DNA from: Zancudomyces culisetae
Taxonomy: Eukaryota > Kickxellomycota > Harpellomycetes > Harpellales > Legeriomycetaceae
Direction: 5' to 3'
Assembly: GCA_001969505.1 (NCBI GenBank)
Contig: LSSK01000007.1
Location: 1 to 36,592 of the forward strand
Length of the DNA: 36,592 nt
The translations under genes and the position numbers were made by a program. Shown piece by piece: positions 18,433-25,839 of the stretch (positions are counted from its first letter, which is position 1; every line of letters begins with the position of its first letter). The notes under the pieces were generated by a model, which was not told where the DNA came from, ran no database searches, and saw only the letters and a list, made by a program, of their open reading frames with translations.

Positions 18433-19604
18433 TTAATCAAACAAACCGAATCCCATATCGTCATCAGACTCTTCCTCTGGCTCTGGTTCAGCAGCGGCAG
18501 CAGCAGCGGTTGAGGCACCTGATCCGCTAGCGGCAGTGGTGGAGGCGGCGGCAGCAGCAGCGGCGGCAGCGAGAGCCTCTGGGTTGTCAAGCAATTCCTT
18601 GATCTATGATTAATTTTCAACATATACAAGAGATGTTAGTAACTCGCCATTAATTACAGAGAGAAACAAATTTAAAATCATAGTTGGTTGATAATCAGAA
18701 AAAAATTAAAGTGTTGGTAAATGGTTGAAATCAAATAGGCCGATTTAGGCTTTTCATTGATTGTTCATAGACATCATGTATCAACAGTAAATACTCGAAA
18801 TGTATTGAATATGCTACTTACCGATTCTGATTCCTTGAAAGTATATTCTGAGGCAACTGAAATGGACAAGAGATCCTTGAAACCGTTGATAAGCATGTGT
18901 GGAACAGCTGGAAGAGTTGGAATGTTGGCGGCCAAAGAGACACATGCAACTTCGGTGATAGCTTGGGTGAAGTGGGCGAGCAAGTCATCATCGGTGATAT
19001 CCAAGACTGATGGCTTGAAGATGGATCCGTTGTCGTATACTTCGACAATGCTCATACCATAAGTAAATGGTGAGATGTTGAGCTTGTTAAGAAGTGTGGC
19101 TTCGGATGGTCCGACTTTCTCTCCGACCTTGACAAGATGGACGTCGTTGGTGATTTCAATAGTACCACGTGAAATCTTGGTTGGGATACCGAGGGCCTGG
19201 AAGAAGGATGTCTGACCGGGTTCCATACCAGTGTTACCAGCTGGAACAAAGACATCAACTGGGGCAATAGCACCAGCACGGGCTGGAGCCAAGACTCTGT
19301 TTGCGACAACCAAGTCACGAACTTCCTTGAGGTCACTGTTGGTGAATACGAAACCAATGTTTCCCTTAATGTAAGGTAAAAGCTTTTCGTAGTTTGGGTT
19401 TGATGGGCCGAGAACCTTCAAGGCACGACGGACCATGGTGTTCTTTCCCATAAGAATCTCACCGTGAGCTCTGACGGACTTACGGATCTGATGCATCTGG
19501 TTGGAGCCTACGTTGTCAACATCGACAATGAAGATGGAGCTGTAGGTCTCCAAGTATCTCTTGAGGCGATCAAAGTATTCGGCTTTACGTTCTCCCTTTG
19601 ACAT
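18433..19604 (-). CDS. RPP0: 60S acidic ribosomal protein P0 (2 coding exons)
   Basis: Stalk-base protein of the large ribosomal subunit; binds 25S rRNA and anchors the P1/P2 dimers that recruit elongation factors. Assembled as complement of 18433-18603 and 18822-19604, giving 317 residues, the usual length. Exon 1 (ATG at 19604) encodes the L10-like rRNA-binding core, with MGKNTMVRRAL and the later PTLPAVPHMLINGFKDLL region. It ends at ...KESES before a perfect GTAAGT donor. Exon 2 follows AATCATAG and encodes IKELLDNPEA, a long Ala/Ser hinge and the canonical acidic tail EESDDDMGFGLFD that contacts GTPase factors. Both joins are phase 0. The 218-nt intron separates the core from the stalk tail and carries a probable snoRNA. 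A second, non-coding intron seems to lie in the 5'UTR. Confidence 0.97.
18687..18785 (-). ncRNA. Probable box C/D snoRNA inside the RPP0 intron
   Basis: On the RPP0 sense strand, within the 218-nt intron. A 7-bp perfect terminal stem pairs 18785-18779 (GTTGATA) with 18693-18687 (TATCAAC). One base inside it, box C is ATGATGT (18777-18771; consensus RTGATGA, last base variant). Box D is a perfect CTGA (18698-18695), one base from the 3' stem. The bases that form the kink-turn G-A pairs are intact. The 15-16 nt just 5' of box D (18715-18700) can pair with a conserved 18S rRNA segment, recalled as AAAAAAUUAGAGUGUU, with one G-U pair. The predicted 2'-O-methyl target is the fourth A of that A6 run, about A755 in yeast numbering. 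The size (99 nt) and the 83 bases left before the acceptor suit intron-hosted C/D snoRNAs. C'/D' boxes are not clear. Confidence 0.68.
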
Positions 19605-19633
19605 CGTTGTATGTGTTCAATGGGTTTCAATCT

Positions 19634-19782
19634 CTGAAATTTAAAGATTCTAATTTTTATCAACAAAAAATCATTATTAGATTAGCTTTTGAGACCACAT
19701 CATACAAGCATGATTATAATACTGTGCTAACTTGTATAATATACACAAGAACAAATGAAATGGCTTATTTAACAATACTTAC
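19634..19782 (-). other. RPP0: Probable 5'UTR intron of RPP0
   Basis: On the - strand, a full-consensus donor GTAAGT (19782-19777) is followed 149 nt later by a TTTCAG acceptor (ending 19634), 30 nt upstream of the RPP0 ATG (19604). The bracketed sequence has no matching coding frame, so this would be a non-coding leader intron, common in ribosomal protein genes. It rests on splice consensus and position only. Confidence 0.5.
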
Positions 19783-21950
19783 TTTGTTTCAAGTTTAGAA
19801 AAAGATAAAGATACTTTTTATTTAGCCTTTGAATCCGACTTTAAATATTATCTTTTCATTTTTTTCAATTAATAAAATTTTTTTTTGTATGAGCTTTGTA
19901 TTTGTATTACCAAATGAAACGCAATTCAGCCAATAATCACCAAATAATCATTTCAAGATTTGCTAGGTTTTTTTGCTGAGATTCGCGGAAGGGGTTCATT
20001 CTTTAGACCAGTTTTCTGATCAAAGTGCATCTCTATACTCTGTATATTTTATACTAACATTCAAATAAAAAGCTGGATGGGAGAGTCACGCCAAAAAACT
20101 TAATTGATTTTAAACCGGTTCAGTACACAAACCAGTGACACTTCTCTTTTGAAAGAACCCGGGGGCAGTATAATCAAAGTACCGCTACCAAGATGACTCG
20201 GTTTTTTTTTTTTGTTAGCCATCTTTTGATTTATTATACTCTCCTCTCCCTCCTTCCCATATTAACACTTCTGAATTGTATTGTTACAAATAAGTTTATG
20301 CATCTAGTTGTTTAGTGAAAGCAGGTATGTTCCAATTTTTAAATTCAACAACTCAAATCCTCATAATCCGGTTGGTTTTAGGAACAAGACAAGTAGCTCA
20401 CAGATCCAACTGACACTTGCTTGGATATGGCTTTTGGTATAAAGAGTTTATATCTAATTATCCTTGCTATCACTATCACCTACACAATAAAAATTACTGC
20501 AGATACGAATAGTTTAATTTAAGTTACGAGCTACAAGTAATATGTAATCATGATACCCTTGTAAAAATGAAAAAGAAAAAGCTATTGAATAAAGTAATCA
20601 AATTGGCGTTTTGAATGCCCCCATTTGTTTCATTTGAGCACCTCTCACAAATATTTCAAAAGGGTGAAGATTAAATGGATCATGTTGATCAGCTCATATT
20701 ACATTTACTGAGATGATTCTGACAACATCCATTTAAGAGTGCTTCAAAAACGCTTTATCATTTTTGTTTATGCCACCTTCCGCTCATCAAAAAAAGGGTG
20801 TATTTTCAAATACGTCTTATCATTTACTCAGATTGCGCATAAGTGGTATTTGACTGCATGCCCGGAAACCAATCTTCTCAATTTTACTTAAATCCGATTC
20901 AGCTTTATTCGAAAAAAGTCACCATCATCCAGGGATGTCTACGAAGAGCTGTCCGCATTCAGCACTGTTCCCGCTTGTTTAATTGTGCTTTTTCTATTCT
21001 TTATTTTCCTTCCCTTCTTCTCTTTTTCTTTCCTGTCCACTTATACATCCATACATCCGCACTTATCTATGCCCCACCGTATGACACCAGCGTGGTACCC
21101 CTTTTGCTTATGGGTGTAAATCAACTTTTAGACACAATTTTCATTCAACCAATAAAAATTTTACCGCAGTCTTACGATTTTATTTTTTTTCGTATTTTTA
21201 TTTCTGAGTTTTAAATTAGACATCCGCTAATAAACAAAACAAAAAATACACATCCAGTTAGATGCGTGCCAACTTGCGCTGATATAAGCTCCAATTGGGA
21301 TAAAAGTCAATGATTGTATACATTAAGTACTACTTCCTTCACCCCAGGTCCATTAGCCATTACCGAAAAAAATGGATCGATAGGTCAACAAAATAGTCAA
21401 AACGTAAATTTATCCACATATCTGAGAAATTGCTGTTTAATGTAACAGTTTTTTTTTGTAAAGCAAAGTAATAGAATACATAAAAAGTGATATTCAGAGC
21501 AGATATCTGCACCTGCCATAATTTCATGCCAGATAAATTATCGAGGCACTAGCTCTGCATATAATATGCATGTAATATAGTCCATAACTACCTAGATACA
21601 TCAAATCATGTGTCAAATGGAATCAGTTCTTACATCTGGCCGTGCTTCCTACTGGAGAAAATAAAAACGGCAAAAGTTATATTTCCATAACCACCTTTTT
21701 TTTGTTGGTCTAGTTAGGCCTTTTTTTCTTCAACTTTTTTCTGTTTTGTTCCAGCTGATCACAAAATATAATTAGAACTCCTATCATGTTCCAAAGTTTG
21801 TTTGGGATGCTGAGCGTGGAGGGAAGTTACAGCCATTAAATTACATATTATATGGTTAATCAAATATATTATCAAATGGCGACCAATAGCATAATCATTT
21901 ATAAATAGGTGCTAACAGTCTTTTATCTAGGCATAAAGTGGGAAAGAGTA

Positions 21951-21979
21951 AAATAAAAATAAAAATAAAAATAAAAATA
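21951..21979 (+). repeat. (AAAAAT)n short tandem repeat
   Basis: About five AAAAAT units, some 430 bp upstream of the CsbD-like gene. Confidence 0.85.
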
Positions 21980-22410
21980 CAAGGAATAAATATGAACAAG
22001 TGACTAGAATATCAGGGCCTGATAGCGAATGGAAATTGAGGTTATACAAACATGAAGATCTTAGCGTTTATGTAGAAATGACAGAAGAGTGGTCCATTCG
22101 ATGTAGTTGTTTGTGGTGTGTTAATTATAAGTGTGACCGTATTGCATTTCTATACTTTGCATGATTAAAATTGGTAATGGTGCTTTATAAGTTTATGTAT
22201 ATTTATGATCATTTCTACACTCACCCTCTTATGTACGCAAAAAAAGTATATTTAAGGCTCCAATGAGTCCACTCCCCCTAAAATTGATTTTTTGAAAACT
22301 AACTTTTTTTACACTTTGGTAGTCTCTTATTCCATTGTAACAAGGAGAATAGAAAGAAACGTGATAAAGCGAATTACAGCAACTAACGCTAAATAAGAAG
22401 TTTAAACAAA

Positions 22411-22881
22411 ATGGTAGAAAAAACCCAAGATAAGACAGGTACAGACGCCGCAAAGGCTAGAAAGCCATCTTTGAAAGATAGAATGATAAACATTCAAGGT
22501 TTGATTGAGGAGAAGGCCGGTAAGGTACTCAAAAATGACAACATGGTTGAGCGAGGTGGAAAACACAGGAGACAAGGAAAGGAGGGTACCGCTGAGCATG
22601 CCGGACAGGTGGCGAAGGACGCCGGAAAGAAGGCTGGTGCTAAGGCTCAGGGTACTGCAAAAGATGCCTCAAGGAAGACCGGTGATTCCACCCAAGCAGC
22701 AAAACAGGAGTGTCAGACAGCAGGAACAAATGTAAAGGATAAGGCAGAGGATTTGGGGAGACAAGCAAGAGATACCACAGAGAATGTAGGACAACACATG
22801 AAGGAAAACGCAGAGTGTGCCGACGAGAGAATGAAGGACACTGCAAAGACAGCTAAATCCAAAGTTCAGGGACACCCTTAA
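22411..22881 (+). CDS. CsbD-like / LEA-like hydrophilic stress protein
   Basis: 156 residues from the ATG at 22411. Residues about 20-62 (LKDRMINIQGLIEEKAGKVL, then NDNMVERGGKHRRQGKEGTAE) match the CsbD pattern, in which a short helix of the type D-R-x3-GxxxExxGKxxxx is followed by ...xGKxxxxxGK. The remaining residues form alanine/lysine/glutamate-rich, 11-residue-like helical repeats (KDAGKKAGAKAQGTAKDASR and similar), as in group-3 LEA proteins, with only a few Cys. It is strongly hydrophilic, with no signal peptide and no membrane segment, so a cytosolic or organellar protectant against desiccation or stress is the usual inference. Similar small CsbD proteins are widespread in fungi. The gene stands alone between two gene-poor spacers. 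Confidence 0.82.
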   Translation: MVEKTQDKTGTDAAKARKPSLKDRMINIQGLIEEKAGKVLKNDNMVERGGKHRRQGKEGTAEHAGQVAKDAGKKAGAKAQGTAKDASRKTGDSTQAAKQECQTAGTNVKDKAEDLGRQARDTTENVGQHMKENAECADERMKDTAKTAKSKVQGHP

Positions 22882-24367
22882 CTCTAAAACTCCACCCCCC
22901 TCCTCCCACCCTCTTTTTTTAGTTAACCAGGGCGTGTTTCGTCACGCACTTTTGTAAAAAAAAATATTTTTACTATATGATTTATACACCCCATACTATT
23001 AAACATATTCATAGGGTGTATCTCCCATTCCCTAATTCTTGGAACTCGTTATGTTTTTTGTTTTTTCTTTACACTTTAGTATTCTTTCCTTCCTTCGAGT
23101 TCTATTAGCTGTTCTGTTAGCGTAACCAGAAAAAGAAAATAAAAACATATCAAAAAATGTTGTAGCTCCTGGATGGGGGTCCGTTTTTCTAATCTGTTGA
23201 GAGCAAGGTGGGTGATGAAATTGTGTACAAGTGTGTGTGATCTGGTGAAATCAGTAACGCTGGAGAAGAATGTTATTTGTGTTTCTCTTCATATTTTCTC
23301 TTTAATCTATTGCTCACTTCTGAAATGCAATATAATGCTAGTGATGGATTATTACGAAAACATTTCTGTCATTACAACATGAATATCGGGCATTTACTCG
23401 CCATATGATATTTCAAAGTATTGAAATGCCAGGTTTTATTTGTGTAGTTTGTGTACAAATAGTTTCGTTATGTGGTGAGGATGAGAGGGAGGGTGTTGGT
23501 TTGCTGGTTCTAATTCGCCGGTATTTCCAAATAAACTATTCCAAAAATAAGTTCAAATGAGATCAAGCTTAGAGGTTCAAGAAATTCAATCATCCAAAAG
23601 TCAGAGTTGACGAACAACAGCCCAGTGGCGTTAATGCTTGTAATGTACATATATATATATATTCATCAAGTGACATCAGGGTGCATATACATTGAACAAA
23701 CAAACTATAAATAGACAAAATGAAAACAAGAAAAAAAAAAGAAGAGGAAAAGATTATCAAATAACTGGATCTTTCTTCTCCCCCATTATTACTATTTAAA
23801 TTGAAGATGAAGCAACGAGCCGGCTGGCATAAATAAAACTATACATGAATATATGTATTGGTGTTGTATTATTAGAAAAAAATAACAGCACGATATGGTG
23901 TGTATGGTAAAGTCATAATTCTCCAAATGTAAAGGTTACAAAATAAACCTCCAGGCAAAAGGCGCATATTTCTATTTTTGATAAAAGAAATAGAGGACGG
24001 AGGGAGAGGGTGATGATGATAGTGGAAGAGGAGAAGAAGAAAAAGGATATACTAAGTTTTACTATTATTATGATTGCCTTTCAACCCGGTATCGTAAACG
24101 AGAATTAAACTCATATACTTTTAAAACATTTTAAATAAATAGCAGTTTATAGATTTTTTGTACAGGGTACAAGATTATAAAAGTAGAAATATTCCAATAT
24201 ACAACTGTATTGGTATATACTAATGATAATAATAGTATTACTACCAACAGTAGAATCAATAGGTAGTGACTGTACATTATGCTGCAGAATCTAATGACAG
24301 TAGTGTATCCGCGTTGAAACTCAATATATAAAGATCAAAACCTGCCAAGATATATAATACAAGCAAT
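22882..24367. other. Intergenic between CsbD-like and trypsin-like genes (1.5 kb)
   Basis: It starts with a C-rich tract (22893-22913) just after the CsbD-like stop. The 69-codon frame 23173-23382 has no family feature. Otherwise AT-rich sequence with nothing recognised. Confidence 0.55.
24325..24333 (+). promoter_or_regulatory. Possible TATA box of the trypsin-like gene
   Basis: TATATAAAG lies 35 bp upstream of the ATG at 24368. If used, the 5'UTR would be only a few bases to about ten bases long. Confidence 0.35.
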
Positions 24368-25522
24368 ATGATATCCACACTTTTGCTCTGGTATTTATCT
24401 ATTTCACAAGCCCTAGGAGATAATGTAACAGATTTACAACCAAATACTGGCCCAAAAAAGAGTGGAGAGAGAATAGTTGGAGGATTGAATGCAAATATTG
24501 TAGATTTCCCGTTTGCGGTGACGATATACAATACCGAATCCCAGAAACTAGAAAAAGATGGTGTCATCGATATTTGCACCGGATCTCTTTTGAAGCCAAA
24601 TATAGTTGTTACAGCGGCACACTGCGTTACAAGTATTTCAGATGGCAAAACGCCAATTGATACGAAATATTTGTATATCTCAGCAGGATCCACACAGCTC
24701 AGACTTTCAAGCATTCCAAGTTCAAGTACACCAGGTTTGATTGATGGAATTTATGGCACAAATAAAATAGTTATAAATGAAAACTATGACCCGAGTATAG
24801 GATTCGCTGATATAGCCATACTATTCCTCACTGTTTCCATCGAGTCAAAAAATGGAATACCAATAAATGCATTTAATGGTGAATTAAATATCAACAACGA
24901 TGTAACATGGCAGCAACCAAATTTAAATAGCGGCAAGAGCGTCAGTAGAGACGCGGAATTGGTTGTGGCTGGATGGGGTGTTGATTCACCGAAACGAGTT
25001 GTTTCTAGCAACTTGAAATACGTTACATACATGTTGCCCAATATTACGAGCACTGAAAACAGTTATCATCTATGTACACAGCTATCTAGCATATGGAGCT
25101 CAAATAACTATTTAGCAACGCCGCTGTTCTGCATACCAAACGTGAATAGCATAGGTCCATGCTTTGGCGATTCAGGTGGACCACTAACAGTTCGTGATGT
25201 TAACAACCATGATTCCACATATTTACTTGGAATAACCAGTGCAATCCGATTTCTAGAACTCTCATCTTCCAGCTCGGGGGGTTCTAGCGGTCAAGATCAA
25301 TTCGTTTGTGGGAGAAGTGACACTGCTACATACTATACAAACGTGTATTATTATTTAGACTGGATTTCGGCAGTTACCAATGTTAACAGATCAAGCTTTT
25401 TAGACCAGGAGTATGTCTTTACTGGCAAAGGCACTGGTCGCCTTGGCATGCTGTTTTCAAGTGGAATTTTTGGAAGTTTAGGGATGATTTGGTTGCTATT
25501 TATGACACTAATACATTTTTAG
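24368..25522 (+). CDS. Trypsin-like serine protease (family S1) with signal peptide and GPI-like C-terminus
   Basis: 384 residues, single exon. A signal peptide (about 1-16) and a short propeptide lead to the activation site ERIVGG (cleavage after Arg35). The catalytic triad is intact: His85 in TAAHC, Asp148 in ADIAIL, Ser269 in GDSGGP. The S1-pocket position equivalent to Asp189 of trypsin is Gly263, followed by Pro, so Arg/Lys specificity is not expected; a chymotrypsin- or elastase-like preference is more likely. After the catalytic domain (ending near the helix at 327-338) comes a Ser/Gly-rich linker and a hydrophobic tail (about 361-384) with almost no residues beyond it, as in GPI-anchor signals; a plain C-terminal membrane anchor is the alternative. 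It is probably a cell-surface or wall protease. S1 proteases are uncommon in most fungi but frequent in some insect-associated groups. Confidence 0.93.
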   Translation: MISTLLLWYLSISQALGDNVTDLQPNTGPKKSGERIVGGLNANIVDFPFAVTIYNTESQKLEKDGVIDICTGSLLKPNIVVTAAHCVTSISDGKTPIDTKYLYISAGSTQLRLSSIPSSSTPGLIDGIYGTNKIVINENYDPSIGFADIAILFLTVSIESKNGIPINAFNGELNINNDVTWQQPNLNSGKSVSRDAELVVAGWGVDSPKRVVSSNLKYVTYMLPNITSTENSYHLCTQLSSIWSSNNYLATPLFCIPNVNSIGPCFGDSGGPLTVRDVNNHDSTYLLGITSAIRFLELSSSSSGGSSGQDQFVCGRSDTATYYTNVYYYLDWISAVTNVNRSSFLDQEYVFTGKGTGRLGMLFSSGIFGSLGMIWLLFMTLIHF

Positions 25523-25839
25523 TTGGAATGGAGGGGGCGCGGGAAGAGTTTATTACTTTGTTTTATTATCGTTATATCATCATTATTCCTGTTTACTTTT
25601 GATTATATTTGTTTCTAGAATATTCCTAGAATAGGAATTGAATAACTATAAAAACAAAAATATTGATCCAAAATATAGGAAATATTGGGATGCATGAATT
25701 ACTTGAATAAATAAAAATTGGTAAAACAACATTATAGAAAAACAATTAAACAAAAGTGAACGGAAAGTTGGAGGGAGGGGGGAGGGAGGGAAGGAGAGAG
25801 ATAATATTAGAAAAATTGAATACAAGGACACAGTTAGTG
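25523..25839. other. Intergenic between convergent trypsin-like gene and MAD1
   Basis: Contains a tight G-quadruplex motif at 25773-25790 on the + strand; otherwise AT-rich. Confidence 0.6.
25773..25790 (+). other. G-quadruplex-forming motif
   Basis: Four G-runs (3, 6, 3, 3) are each separated by a single A, an arrangement that folds very stably in general. It lies 50 bp past the MAD1 stop and 250 bp past the trypsin-like stop, so in the overlapping 3' regions of two convergent genes. Confidence 0.8.

Larger units (their letters stand above)
19605..22410. other. Gene-poor stretch, RPP0 promoter/5'UTR to CsbD-like gene (2.8 kb)
   Basis: It includes the probable RPP0 5'UTR intron (listed separately), an (AAAAAT)n repeat near 21951-21979, and long AT-rich spacer. 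A 123-codon frame at 20843-21214 opens at GTG and has no family features. No gene or RNA supported elsewhere. Confidence 0.55.

Noticed and set aside
20843-21214. 123-codon frame in the RPP0/CsbD spacer
   Set aside because: Opens at GTG; Phe/Leu/Pro-rich with no recognisable domain.
22893-22913. C-rich tract after the CsbD-like gene as a minus-strand G-quadruplex
   Set aside because: One of the four runs has only two C, so a stable three-tier quadruplex is doubtful.
23212-23320. GTGATGA and CTGA pair on the + strand
   Set aside because: Flanking sequences are not complementary, so no terminal stem.
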